Source of the DNA: Nocardioides bizhenqiangii
GTDB lineage: Bacteria; Actinomycetota; Actinomycetes; Propionibacteriales; Nocardioidaceae
Length of the DNA: 64,000 bases
Assembly (NCBI RefSeq): GCF_034661235.1
Contig: NZ_CP141059.1
Location: forward strand, 2,603,501-2,667,500
Direction of reading: 5' to 3'
Under the pieces are notes generated by a model. It saw only the letters and a program-made list of their open reading frames with translations, was not told the origin of the DNA and ran no database searches. The translations under genes and the position numbers were made by a program. Position 1 is the first letter of the stretch, and every line of letters starts with the position of its first letter. Below, one piece after another: positions 25,754 through 34,062 of this stretch.

Positions 25754-26602
25754 ATGCGCAACGGGATCGTCCTCTTCACCTCCGACCGCGGCATCACTCC
25801 GGCCGAGCTGGCGAAGGCCGCGGAGGACCGCGGCTTCGACACCATCTACGTGCCGGAGCACACCCACATCCCGGTGCGCCGCGACGCGCTGCACCCGACC
25901 GGGGGCGAGGAGCTCCCCGACGACCGCTACCTGCGGACGCTCGACCCCTGGGTGTCGCTGGCCACCTGCGCCGCCGTCACCGAGCGGATCGGTCTCTCCA
26001 CCGCGGTCTGCCTCCCGGTCGAGTCCGACCCGATCACCCTCGCCAAGACGATCGCGACCCTCGACCACCTCTCCGGCGGCCGGGTCACCATCGGCGCCGG
26101 CTTCGGGTGGAACACCGACGAGCTCACCGACCACCACGTCCCGGCCGCCAAACGACGCACCGTGCTCAAGGAGTACCTCGAGGCGATGCGCGCGCTCTGG
26201 ACCGAGGAGGAGGCGTCGTACGACGGCGAGTTCGTGACGTTCGGCCCGTCGTGGGCCTTCCCCAAGCCGCCCCAGGGCCGGGTCCCGGTCATCATCGGCG
26301 CCGGCGCCGGCCCCAAGACGTTCCAGTGGATCGCGCGCAACGCCGACGGCTGGATGACCACACCCACGTCGACCGACGTCTCGGCCAGCGCCGACGCGCT
26401 GCGCAAGGCGTGGGCCGACGCCGGACGCGAGGGTCAGCCGGACGTCCGGGTCCTCGTCGCCAAGCGGCCGACCCCCGAGGACCTCGCCGACTGGACCGCG
26501 TCCGGCGCCTCCGAGCTGATCTGGGGAGTCCCCGACGCCGACAGGGACACCGTCCTCGGCCACCTCGACAAGATGGCCGGCCGACTGGGGCTGACTGCGT
26601 GA
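25754..26602 (+). CDS. LLM-class F420-dependent oxidoreductase
   Basis: A 282-aa luciferase-like TIM-barrel enzyme. Typical segments are DTIYVPEHTHIP (~30-41), GAGFGWNTDEL (~112-122) and VPVIIGAGAGPKT (~173-185). LLM enzymes use coenzyme F420 or FMN. KstR-controlled members exist in the mycobacterial cholesterol cluster (Rv3520c), but the reaction is unknown. ATG 25754 is 7 nt after TATGTT, so it is leaderless. The next gene overlaps by 4 bp. Confidence 0.87.
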   Translation: MRNGIVLFTSDRGITPAELAKAAEDRGFDTIYVPEHTHIPVRRDALHPTGGEELPDDRYLRTLDPWVSLATCAAVTERIGLSTAVCLPVESDPITLAKTIATLDHLSGGRVTIGAGFGWNTDELTDHHVPAAKRRTVLKEYLEAMRALWTEEEASYDGEFVTFGPSWAFPKPPQGRVPVIIGAGAGPKTFQWIARNADGWMTTPTSTDVSASADALRKAWADAGREGQPDVRVLVAKRPTPEDLADWTASGASELIWGVPDADRDTVLGHLDKMAGRLGLTA

Positions 26603-27870
26603 CGAGCAGTGAGGGCAGCCGCTACGCCGACCTCACCCGCGAGGACCTCGCGGTCCTGGTCCCGGAGCTGCTGCTCACGGGCCAGCTGATCGACCGTTCC
26701 GGCATGGCGTGGTGCATCTCGGAATTCGGCCGGGAAGAGATGCTGCAGATCGCCATCGAGGAGTGGGCCGCGGCGAGCCCGATCTACACCCGCCGGATGC
26801 AGCACGCGCTCGGCTACGCCCCGGCCGCGCCCGGGCAGGGCGACGTGGTCACCATCTTCAAGGGGCTGCAGCTCGACATCGGCGCTCCCCCGCAGTTCAT
26901 GGACTTCCGCTACACGGTCCACGACTCCCGCCACGGCGAGTTCCACCTCGACCACTGCGGCGCCCTGATGGACGTCGAGCCGATGGGACCCGACTACGTG
27001 AAGGGCATGTGCCACGACATCGAGGACCCGACCTTCGACGCGACGGCGATCGCGTCGCACCCGAGGGCCCAGGTCCGTCCGATCCACCGGCCGCCCCGCA
27101 GCGCCGACCAGATAGCAGCCGACCGGCGCCCGCACTGCGCGTGGACGGTGATCATCGACGACTCCTACCCCGAGGCGCAGGGCATCCCGGCGCTCGCGGT
27201 CAACGAGCAGTCCCGGGCGGCGACGCTCCACCTGGAGCCGATCGACCCCGGCGACGAGGGCTCGTCCGACTACTCCGGCCCGCTGGTCAGCGACGTCGAC
27301 TTCACCGCCTTCTCTCGCTCGGCGCTGGTGCGGATCGCCGACGAGGTGTGCCTGCAGATGCACCTGCTCGACCGGGCGTTCGCACTGGCGCTCGAGAAGC
27401 GGTGCGCCGACGAGGCGCAGCTGGTCCGGATCCGCCGGCAGCAGCTCACCGGCGCCGCCGGTGTCGGTGCGCTCCGCATCGCCCGGGCGCTCGGCATCAG
27501 CCCCGACGAGGCCGGGGCGCGTCGGCTCCTGGCGCTCCACCCGTTGCTCAACCCGGCGGCGTACGTCGCCGCCGACCTCGGCCCCGGAGATGCGCCGGTC
27601 GTCGTACGACGCTCGCCGGCGCACGAGGACGGCGCCTGGGTCTCGCTCTGCGGCCCTTCGTGGACCGGTGCGCTCGCCGCGATCGTCCAGGCGCTCGACC
27701 CGCACCTCGACGTCGCGGTGGAGGCCGTCGGCGACGACGCCTGGTCGCTCGACGTGGTCCGTCGTGACCAGCCCGCGCCCGAGGCGCAGGAGGTCACCGT
27801 GACCAAGTTCAGCAGCGGCGTCGAGTTCGCCTTCCGACCGCGGACCTCGTTGCCGATCACGCCCGTCTGA
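26599..27870 (+). CDS. Conserved protein of unknown function, steroid-regulon partner of the LLM enzyme
   Basis: A 423-aa soluble protein that I cannot assign to a characterised family. It has His/Cys-rich stretches that could bind metal (HGEFHLDHCG at ~114-123, MCHDIEDPTFD at ~137-147), an aromatic motif GAPPQFMDFRY, and a C-terminal third resembling a helical regulator of ~130 residues. GTG 26599 overlaps the LLM stop (GTGA), so the two are co-translated under KstR box 6. A related orphan occurs in mycobacterial cholesterol clusters as far as I recall (Rv3531c-like, unsure). A role beside the F420 enzyme is inferred only from coupling. Confidence 0.6.
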   Translation: MTSSEGSRYADLTREDLAVLVPELLLTGQLIDRSGMAWCISEFGREEMLQIAIEEWAAASPIYTRRMQHALGYAPAAPGQGDVVTIFKGLQLDIGAPPQFMDFRYTVHDSRHGEFHLDHCGALMDVEPMGPDYVKGMCHDIEDPTFDATAIASHPRAQVRPIHRPPRSADQIAADRRPHCAWTVIIDDSYPEAQGIPALAVNEQSRAATLHLEPIDPGDEGSSDYSGPLVSDVDFTAFSRSALVRIADEVCLQMHLLDRAFALALEKRCADEAQLVRIRRQQLTGAAGVGALRIARALGISPDEAGARRLLALHPLLNPAAYVAADLGPGDAPVVVRRSPAHEDGAWVSLCGPSWTGALAAIVQALDPHLDVAVEAVGDDAWSLDVVRRDQPAPEAQEVTVTKFSSGVEFAFRPRTSLPITPV

Positions 27871-27871
27871 G

Positions 27872-27894
27872 GCCGACGCCGTGGCAGCGGCGGC
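27872..27894. terminator. Possible bidirectional terminator hairpin
   Basis: GCCGACGC (27872-27879) and GCGGCGGC (27887-27894) pair with one mismatch around a 7-nt loop, directly between two convergent genes (ends 27870 and 27904). No T-run is present, so the call is weak. Confidence 0.4.
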
Positions 27895-27903
27895 CGCTCA
27901 ACC

Positions 27904-28659
27904 TCAGGCGCCGAACGCGTGCGTCGAGGTCACCCCGCCGTCGACGGTGATCTCGGCGCCGTTGATGTAGCCCGACTCGTCGCTGGCCAGGAAGACGTAG
28001 ACCGGTGCGACGTCGTCCGGGTGACCCACCCGGCGCAGCGGTACCTTGCTGGCGCCGTACTCCATCGCCGCGTCACCACCGTGCACCCGGGTCATCGGGG
28101 TGTCGATCATGCCGGGGTGGACGGAGTTGACCCGGATCCCCTTCGGGCCCAGCTCCATCGCCGCGCACTTGGTCATGCCGCGGATCGCCCACTTGGTCGC
28201 CGCGTACGCGGTGCAGGACGGCATGCCGGCGATGCCCTCGATCGACGACGCGTTGATGATCGAGCCGCCGCCGTTCTTGCGCATGGTGCGGGCGACGGCC
28301 TGCATGCCGAGGAAGACACCGACCTGGTTGACGTTGACCAGCAGCTGGAACTCCTCCAGCGGCATGTGCTCGATCTGCCCGAAGCGGAGGATGCCGGCGT
28401 TGTTGGCGAGCACGTTGACCGGCCCGAACCGCGTGTTCGTGTCGTCGACCAGCGTCGTCCACGAGGCCGGGTCGCTCACGTCGTGGTGCGCGAAGTGCGC
28501 CGACTCCCCCAGCTCGTCGGCAAGGGCCTGGCCCGCTTCCTTCGCGACGTCGGCGATGACCACCGTGGCGCCCTCGGCGACATAGGCCCGCGCGATCGCG
28601 GCGCCCTGTCCCATCGCGGCCCCGGTGACGATGGCGACCTTGTTGTCGAGACGGCCCAC
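27904..28659 (-). CDS. 3alpha/20beta-hydroxysteroid dehydrogenase-type SDR
   Basis: A 251-aa SDR with TGAAMGQGA (~12-20), ADVAKE at the NAD site, NNAG (~87-90), a catalytic Ser in NASSIEG and Y-x3-K as YAATK (~153-157). The [12 protein letters not shown] opening and the C-terminal [10 protein letters not shown] fit the hydroxysteroid dehydrogenase group that includes Streptomyces 20beta-HSD and mycobacterial FabG3. It is the last gene of the KstR-box-7 operon, 1 bp after the ChsB1-like gene. The substrate position (3, 17 or 20) cannot be told from sequence. Confidence 0.83.
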   Translation of the reverse strand: MGRLDNKVAIVTGAAMGQGAAIARAYVAEGATVVIADVAKEAGQALADELGESAHFAHHDVSDPASWTTLVDDTNTRFGPVNVLANNAGILRFGQIEHMPLEEFQLLVNVNQVGVFLGMQAVARTMRKNGGGSIINASSIEGIAGMPSCTAYAATKWAIRGMTKCAAMELGPKGIRVNSVHPGMIDTPMTRVHGGDAAMEYGASKVPLRRVGHPDDVAPVYVFLASDESGYINGAEITVDGGVTSTHAFGA

Positions 28660-28660
28660 T

Positions 28661-29599
28661 TCAGACTCCTAGCTGCATGATCGAGTCGGCCGCGAAGCCG
28701 ACCGAGGGGTCGCGATCGGCGAAGAACCCGCCGAGCTGCTTGTCGAGGTCGTCACTCGTCCAGACGTCGCCCGCGGCGTCGAAGCGCTGCGCGACGACCG
28801 GAGCGGCCACGACGGCCACCATGCCGCCGTACACGACGAAGACCTGCCCGGTGATCCGCTCCGCCGCCGGCGACGCGAGGTAGGCGACGATCGGGGCGAC
28901 GTGGTCGGGCGAGTAGGGATCGACGGACCGACCTGACGTGTCCTCGCCGAAGACGTCGGCGGTCATCGCGGTGCGGGCGCGCGGGCAGATCGCGTTGGCG
29001 CGGACGCCGATCCGCGACAGTCCGCGAGCCGTCGACAACGTCAGCGCGGCGATGCCGGCCTTCGCCGCCGCGTAGTTGGGCTGTCCTGGCGAGCCGCCGA
29101 GGAACGCCTCGGAGGCGGTGTTGACGACGCTGCCGTAGACCGGCGCTCCGACCTCCTTCGACCGGCCCCGCCAGTACGACGCCGCGTTGCGGCTCAGCAG
29201 GAAGTGGCCGCGCAGGTGGACGGCGATCACGGCGTCCCACTCCTCGTCGGCCATGTTGAAGAGCATCCGGTCACGCGTCATGCCGGCGTTGTTGACGACG
29301 ACGTCGAGCCCGCCGTACCCGTCGACGGCAGCGGCGACCATCGCGTCGGCGGTCGCCCGCTCACTCACGTCACCGGCCACGGCGGTGGCCTCGCCGCCCC
29401 TGCTCCGGATCTCTTCCACGGCCTCGTCTCCGGCGCCGGGCAGGTCGTTGACCACGACCCGGGCGCCCGCGTCGGCCAGGGCCAGCGCCTCGGCGCGACC
29501 GAGCCCGGCTCCGGCGCCGGTGACGATCGCGACCTTGCCGTCGAGGCTGGTGGACCCTCCTTGGCTGGTCGAAGGGCTCGTCTCGTCGGGTGCGCTCAC
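28661..29599 (-). CDS. ChsB1/Hsd4A-like 3-hydroxyacyl-CoA (17beta-hydroxysteroid) dehydrogenase
   Basis: A 312-aa SDR of the type forming the dehydrogenase half of peroxisomal MFE-2. It has [15 protein letters not shown] (~27-41), VNDLPG, the block [20 protein letters not shown] (~103-122), HLRGHFLL and YAAAK (~176-180), plus a C-terminal extension. This strongly resembles mycobacterial Hsd4A (Rv3502c), which oxidises the 22-hydroxy side-chain CoA ester. It is next to a ferredoxin, as Rv3502c is beside fdxD. GTG 29599 overlaps the ferredoxin stop. Residues ~6-18 ([13 protein letters not shown]) are read from a dispersed repeat. Confidence 0.85.
   Translation of the reverse strand: MSAPDETSPSTSQGGSTSLDGKVAIVTGAGAGLGRAEALALADAGARVVVNDLPGAGDEAVEEIRSRGGEATAVAGDVSERATADAMVAAAVDGYGGLDVVVNNAGMTRDRMLFNMADEEWDAVIAVHLRGHFLLSRNAASYWRGRSKEVGAPVYGSVVNTASEAFLGGSPGQPNYAAAKAGIAALTLSTARGLSRIGVRANAICPRARTAMTADVFGEDTSGRSVDPYSPDHVAPIVAYLASPAAERITGQVFVVYGGMVAVVAAPVVAQRFDAAGDVWTSDDLDKQLGGFFADRDPSVGFAADSIMQLGV
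29566..29584. repeat. Dispersed repeat at the ChsB1-like gene 5' end
   Basis: TGGTCGAAGGGCTCGTCTC, a variant of the repeats at 20808 and 23059, read as N-terminal codons of the SDR. Confidence 0.45.
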
Positions 29600-29796
29600 T
29601 CGCCGTCCTCCGCCAGGCTGATCGCGGCCCGCGGGCACGCGGCCACGGCCTGCCGCACCCGCTGCTCGTTCTCCGGCGTGACCTCGTCGGTGTTGAGCTG
29701 GAGGAAGTCGTCGTCGTCCAGCTCGAACACGTCGGGCGCGAGCGCCTCGCACATGGCGTTGGACTCGCAGAGGTCGAAGTCCACCTTGATCTTCAT
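29596..29796 (-). CDS. Ferredoxin ([3Fe-4S]-type, FdxD-like)
   Basis: A 66-aa ferredoxin with CESNAMCEALAP (~10-21) and a distal ACPRAA motif, giving the three-Cys pattern with a non-Cys second ligand. A longer frame starts 36 bp upstream, but ATG 29796 has AGGAGA at proper spacing and the normal MKIKVDFDLC opening. It lies beside the ChsB1-like gene (4-bp overlap) and in the same operon as a ferredoxin reductase. Together these probably form an electron chain to a steroid P450 or oxygenase encoded elsewhere. Confidence 0.9.
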   Translation of the reverse strand: MKIKVDFDLCESNAMCEALAPDVFELDDDDFLQLNTDEVTPENEQRVRQAVAACPRAAISLAEDGE

Positions 29797-29807
29797 CCGT
29801 TGTCTCC

Positions 29808-30275
29808 TCACACCATCTTGCGGTGGTCCCACGTGGCGACGTGCTCCGGATGGATGATCACGCCCACCCGCTTCTGTGCCTGCTTCTCCACGGTCTCGCG
29901 CCCGAAGTCGCCCAGCGCCTCGAACGACTCGGCGTCGACCATCCGGGTGGCGACCTCCGACCCGATCGAGAAGATCCCGTCGTAGTCGCGCACGATCTCG
30001 GCCTTGCCCTTGATCGAGACGCCGCGCAGCTCGAAGTAGTCGGTGCCGTCCTCGACCAGCGCGGAGACCCGCGGGTCACGCTCGAGGTTGCGGATCTTCT
30101 GGCTCCGGGCGTAGGTCCAGAACGCGATCTTCCCGGCCCGGACGATGTAGAATAGGGTCGACAGGTGCGGGACCCCGTCCGGTCCGTTGCTCGCCACCTG
30201 CACCTTCAGGTTCTCCGCCAGCAGCGCAAGGACCTCGTCCTCGCCCATCTTCACGGCCTCGCGTCCGCCGCCCAT
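29808..30275 (-). CDS. Pyridoxamine-5'-phosphate-oxidase-like flavin/F420-binding protein
   Basis: A 155-aa split beta-barrel protein of the PPOX family. It contains VPHLSTLFYIVRAGKIAFWTYARSQKIRNLERDPRVSALVEDG (about residues 35-77, the flavin/F420 phosphate-binding region) and a C-terminal WDHRKM. Such proteins reduce substrates with F420H2 or bind FMN. ATG 30275 has AAGGA ~10 nt upstream; a Met nine codons on is also possible. It is the second gene of the operon begun by the ferredoxin reductase. The LLM gene in the same regulon is also of an F420-type family. The substrate is unknown. Confidence 0.78.
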   Translation of the reverse strand: MGGGREAVKMGEDEVLALLAENLKVQVASNGPDGVPHLSTLFYIVRAGKIAFWTYARSQKIRNLERDPRVSALVEDGTDYFELRGVSIKGKAEIVRDYDGIFSIGSEVATRMVDAESFEALGDFGRETVEKQAQKRVGVIIHPEHVATWDHRKMV

Positions 30276-30278
30276 GGC

Positions 30279-31256
30279 TCAGGTTCCTTCCGAGGAGTGT
30301 CCGGGGAAGACGTGCGCGCTGGGGTCGATCACGACCGCGGCGTTGTTGACGGCCGTGGCCGCCTCGCCGAACCCCACTGCGATCAGCCGCACCTTGCCCG
30401 GGTAGTCCGTGATGTCGCCCGCGGCGAAGACCCGTTCCAGGTTGGTGCGCATCGACGAGTCGACAACCAGGTGCCGCTTGTGGGTCTCGATCCCCCACTG
30501 CTGGAGCGGTCCGAGGTCGGCGATGAAGCCGAGCGCGGCGACGACGGCCTGCGCCTTCCGCGTGGTCGCCTCGCCGTCGACGGTGATCTCGACCTCCGCG
30601 AGCGCGCCTTCGCTGCCGCCGGCCGCGTCGCGCAGGGCGGTGACCTCGGCCTTGGTGATGATCTCGACCGAGGAGGCGCGCACCTGCTCGACGGTGCGGG
30701 CGTGTGCGCGGAACGCGTCGCGGCGGTGCACGAGCGCGACCGAGTTGGCCATCGGCTCGAGGTGCAGCGCCCAGTCGAACGCGCTGTCGCCGCCGCCGAC
30801 GATCACCACGTCCTTGCCGACGTACGGCTCGAAGCTGGGCACGAAGAACTCCATGCCGCGACCCAGCCAGCCCTCGCCCGCGGGCAGGGCCCGCGGGCTG
30901 AACTTGCCGATGCCGGCGGTGATGATCATGACCTTGGCCCGTACGGACGAGCCGTCGTCGAGGCCGAGGGTGACGCCGTCGGCGTCCTGCTCCAGGGTGG
31001 TGGCGGTCCGGTCGAGGAGGTACGTCGGCGTGGCGGTGGCGGCCTGCTCGACGAGGCCGGCGACCAGCTCGCGGCCCTTGACGGTCGGGAACCCCGCGAC
31101 GTCGAGGATCGCCTTCTCGGGGTACATCGCGGTGATCTGCCCACCGAGCTCGGGGAGCGAGTCGACGACGGCGACGCGAAGGCCGCGGAACCCGGCGTAG
31201 TAGGCAGCGAACAGCCCGGTCGGGCCCGCGCCCACGATCACGAGGTCATGCTCCAC
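30279..31256 (-). CDS. Ferredoxin-NADP+ reductase (thioredoxin-reductase-like type)
   Basis: A 325-aa FAD/NADP oxidoreductase. The FAD motif is VGAGPTGLFAAYYA (~8-21), followed by ELGGQI, and the NADP motif is VVIVGGGDSAFDWAL (~154-168) with HRRDAFRAH for NADP phosphate. The C-terminal FAD contact is FAAGDITDYPGKVRLIAVGFGEAA. There is no CxxC disulfide, so it is the ferredoxin-reductase rather than the thioredoxin-reductase type. ATG 31295 lies beyond the operator. GTG 31256, 7 nt after TACAGT (31264-31269), is the likely leaderless start. It heads a five-gene operon with a ferredoxin. Confidence 0.89.
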   Translation of the reverse strand: MEHDLVIVGAGPTGLFAAYYAGFRGLRVAVVDSLPELGGQITAMYPEKAILDVAGFPTVKGRELVAGLVEQAATATPTYLLDRTATTLEQDADGVTLGLDDGSSVRAKVMIITAGIGKFSPRALPAGEGWLGRGMEFFVPSFEPYVGKDVVIVGGGDSAFDWALHLEPMANSVALVHRRDAFRAHARTVEQVRASSVEIITKAEVTALRDAAGGSEGALAEVEITVDGEATTRKAQAVVAALGFIADLGPLQQWGIETHKRHLVVDSSMRTNLERVFAAGDITDYPGKVRLIAVGFGEAATAVNNAAVVIDPSAHVFPGHSSEGT

Positions 31257-31265
31257 GGAAGAAAC

Positions 31266-31279
31266 TGTAACGTGTTCTA
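31266..31279. promoter_or_regulatory. KstR operator (box 7)
   Basis: TGTAACGTGTTCTA is identical to box 1 and is likewise followed on the minus strand by TACAGT, 7 nt and GTG. Confidence 0.87.
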
Positions 31280-31303
31280 CTTCTTCGCGGGGCATGCGCC
31301 CTC

Positions 31304-32131
31304 CTATTTCGTGTCGACCGCGTCGACCAGCCAGCCATCGTCGGTGTGCACCATGGTCAGCACCGCACGGTAGGGCGTGTAGGTGGTCTTCGGGTCCTCG
31401 TCCGCACCCGTGATCGTGTACTGGTTGAGGAAGAGCAGCGCCTCGAGCTCGGCGTCGTTGGCGCGGACGACGCTCTGCGCGACCACCCTGACCTGGACCT
31501 GGGTCTTCTCGGCGAGGAACTCCCGACGGACGTCGTCGGTGGTCCCGCGGTACTCCTCGGCGAACTCCTCGGTCATCAGGGCCACCGCGTCGTCGACGCC
31601 CTGGTCGTAAGACTCCCAGTTGCGCGCGAACATCGTCTGCGCGGCGAGCGCTGCGGCCTCGACACCCTCCTGGACGGCGAGCTGGTTGAGGACGACCGGC
31701 CGCCCCTCCGGCACCGAGATCGGGTCGTCCTCGCCGGATTCCTCCGAGACGGAGGACTCCGCCGCTTCAGCGCGGTCGTCGTTCTCACGCCCGTGGAGGA
31801 AGAACCACAAGCCCTGGAGGATCACCAGGACGACGAGCACAGCGACCAGGACCAGCAGCGTCCGCGTCGCCCTGGGGCTGGCGAGCACGGTCTCCGTCGG
31901 CTCGTCCTCGCCCGTCGACGGCGGCCGCTTCGAGACGGCCGGCGGGGGCTGCTTCGCCACAGGCAGCCGAAGAGGCTTGGCCGGCTCGTTCGGCTCGTTC
32001 TGATCCATCGGATCGATCGGCGGAGCAGCTGCCGTGGTGTCGGGCTGGCCCGGGCCGACGTCCCTACCGGCGATCTTGCGCGGCTTGGGGGTGTTGGTAC
32101 GCGAGGGACGACGCGGTGCGCTTCTGGACAA
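31304..32131 (-). CDS. Mce-associated membrane protein (Mas)
   Basis: A 275-aa protein. A proline-rich cytoplasmic region (~1-85) is followed by one transmembrane helix (~90-112, LLVLVAVLVVLVILQGLWFF) and an extracytoplasmic NTF2-like domain ending VHTDDGWLVDAVDTK, the hallmark of Mce-associated proteins. These stabilise or accompany Mce complexes. The start appears to be TTG 32131, with GGAG 9-12 nt upstream and the previous stop 6 bp away. It is the last gene of the first mce operon. Confidence 0.83.
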   Translation of the reverse strand: MSRSAPRRPSRTNTPKPRKIAGRDVGPGQPDTTAAAPPIDPMDQNEPNEPAKPLRLPVAKQPPPAVSKRPPSTGEDEPTETVLASPRATRTLLVLVAVLVVLVILQGLWFFLHGRENDDRAEAAESSVSEESGEDDPISVPEGRPVVLNQLAVQEGVEAAALAAQTMFARNWESYDQGVDDAVALMTEEFAEEYRGTTDDVRREFLAEKTQVQVRVVAQSVVRANDAELEALLFLNQYTITGADEDPKTTYTPYRAVLTMVHTDDGWLVDAVDTK

Positions 32132-32137
32132 CGACGA

Positions 32138-32827
32138 TCACTCCACGTACTGCAGGTCGCTGGTGAGCCACTCGCCGTCGACGAGATCGAGGTCGAGCTG
32201 GAGCCGATAGGTGCGCGCCTGGGGCTCGAAGTCGGTCAGCTCGTTGGTCACGGTGCCGCTGGTCGCGGCGATCACCGTCGCGTCGTCATCGTCGCCGGCG
32301 ACGAGTCCGACCCACACGGCCTCCCCGGTCTGGGTCGCCTGAGCCCGCCGGGTCAGCTTGGCCAGGTCCTGCGAGGCTCGGGTGTACTGCCGGAGGAACT
32401 GACCGGTGGCGAGGGCCTTCACCGCCTCGATGTTGGCCTCGACGTCCTCGTGGCTGATGTTCAGGAAGGCGTTGACCATCTTGGTCGCCCCCTCGAGCTG
32501 CTCCGCCGTGCGGACCTGCTCCTCCTCGGGGGCGGGGTCCATCGCCACGACCGTCCCGCGGCCGACGTCCTCGCCCGCGCGGGTGTCGGGCGCCACGGCG
32601 ACGCGCTCGTCCGTGATCACCGCGATCGCGTCCTCGAGCCAGCTGCCGGACCGGTCGCCACCGTCATCCCGGTGCGCGTTCGACATCAGCACGGACAGGA
32701 TCACGACGACGCCGAGGCACACGACCATCGCGACGTACAGGACGGAGTTGAGGCGGACTCTGCTTCGACTTCCCTGCTCGCCCGATCCCCCTGGCGTCAA
32801 CGGGCCACCGGACCCACGAGCAGCCAC
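32138..32827 (-). CDS. Mce-associated membrane protein (Mas)
   Basis: A 229-aa protein with a short basic N-terminus, one transmembrane helix (~29-48, VLYVAMVVCLGVVVILSVLM) and an extracytoplasmic NTF2-like domain ending in VDGEWLTSDLQYVE. GTG 32827 overlaps the mceF end by 31 bp with GGGA upstream; TTG 32800 is an alternative. It is the first of two Mas genes closing the Mce4-like operon, as two such genes follow mycobacterial mce4F. Confidence 0.78.
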   Translation of the reverse strand: MAARGSGGPLTPGGSGEQGSRSRVRLNSVLYVAMVVCLGVVVILSVLMSNAHRDDGGDRSGSWLEDAIAVITDERVAVAPDTRAGEDVGRGTVVAMDPAPEEEQVRTAEQLEGATKMVNAFLNISHEDVEANIEAVKALATGQFLRQYTRASQDLAKLTRRAQATQTGEAVWVGLVAGDDDDATVIAATSGTVTNELTDFEPQARTYRLQLDLDLVDGEWLTSDLQYVE

Positions 32828-34062
32828 TTCCACGCATCCCCTCCCAGGACGGACATGTTGCCCGGCTGACGGAACTGCACCTGGCGGCCCTCGTCGTCGA
32901 GGACGCCTGGGACGATCCCCGTCACCGGGTCGTAGACGCCACTGTAGACGCGCGGGGTGGAAGCGTTGCCCCGGCGGGCCGGGACGTACTTCGGGCCACG
33001 CATGACGTACGGCGGACCCGACTTGCACTGGGCGTGGAAGTACGGCGCGTCGGTGAGGTCGTGCGGCGACCGCCACCGCTCCGGCGGCAGGTATCCGTCG
33101 GTGCACGGCGGCACGCTGTAGTCGAACTGGACGTTGATGTGGCCCCACCCGTCGCGGGTGCTGCCCGTCGGGCCGCCGGCCATCAGGGTCGGATAGGTCA
33201 CGAGGAGCTGCTCCAGGCCGTCGAGGTTGGCGAGCACGACCTGGTCGACCGTGATCAGGTTGCTGAGCAGGACCGGCAGCGTCGGCTCGAGCTCCTCCAG
33301 CAGCTTCTGCAGCTCACGGGCCGCGCCGGGCGTGCTCGTGAGCACCTTGCGCAGGTCGCTGTCGCTGCCGCGGAGTGCACCCGTCAGTGTCGCGAGGTCC
33401 CGGGCGAAGGAGCGGATGTTCTCCTTCTGACCCTGCTGGGTGCGCAGGACCGTCAGGCCGTTGCGCAGCAAGGTGATCGTCTCGTCGGTGTGCGCCGTGG
33501 CCTCGTCGATGAAGACCGAGCCGTTGTCGAGCATCGTCTGCAGGTCGCGCCCGGTGTCGCCGAACAGGATGCCGAGCTCCTTCACCACCACCTGCAGGCT
33601 CCGCTTGTCGACCGACCCGACGAAGTCGTCGAGGTCGACCAGCAGGTCCGCCTCGTCGACCGGGAGCGACGACTCGTCGCCGTGGAAGACGGTGCCGTCC
33701 TCGGCGTAGGGGCCGTCCTCGTCCTCGGGTTGGAAGTCGAGGTACTGCTCGCCGACCGCCGACAGGTTGTGGACGTAGATCGCCGAGTCGGTCGGCAGCT
33801 CCACGTCCTCCTCGATCGCCATCTCGATCTCGACGCCCTCGATCGTCGGGGTCATCTTGGTGACCTTGCCGATCTTGACGCCGCGGTAGGTCACCTCGCT
33901 GCCCTCGAACAGTCCGCCGGACCCGGGCAGGGTCGCGGTCACCGTGTGTCCGCTCCCGGTGATCCTGTCGATGAGGCCCAGGTAGGTCGCCGTGATGTAG
34001 GTGATGCCGACCGCGCTCAGGACGACGAACGCGGCCAGTCGGATCCGCACGCCGCGACTCAT
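32797..34062 (-). CDS. mceF: MceF-type substrate-binding protein (Mce4-like operon)
   Basis: A 421-aa protein. An N-terminal transmembrane/signal helix (~8-30) precedes an MlaD/Mce domain (~38-115; GSGGLFEGSEVTYRGVKIGKV, AVGEQYLDF) and a long helical MCE-ring extension (~150-300). The Cys-containing C-terminal tail is rich in Pro and Gly. MceF-type subunits form one of six chains of the periplasmic lipid tunnel. It overlaps mceE by 4 bp. The KstR box at the operon front argues for sterol import. Confidence 0.9.
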   Translation of the reverse strand: MSRGVRIRLAAFVVLSAVGITYITATYLGLIDRITGSGHTVTATLPGSGGLFEGSEVTYRGVKIGKVTKMTPTIEGVEIEMAIEEDVELPTDSAIYVHNLSAVGEQYLDFQPEDEDGPYAEDGTVFHGDESSLPVDEADLLVDLDDFVGSVDKRSLQVVVKELGILFGDTGRDLQTMLDNGSVFIDEATAHTDETITLLRNGLTVLRTQQGQKENIRSFARDLATLTGALRGSDSDLRKVLTSTPGAARELQKLLEELEPTLPVLLSNLITVDQVVLANLDGLEQLLVTYPTLMAGGPTGSTRDGWGHINVQFDYSVPPCTDGYLPPERWRSPHDLTDAPYFHAQCKSGPPYVMRGPKYVPARRGNASTPRVYSGVYDPVTGIVPGVLDDEGRQVQFRQPGNMSVLGGDAWKWLLVGPVAR

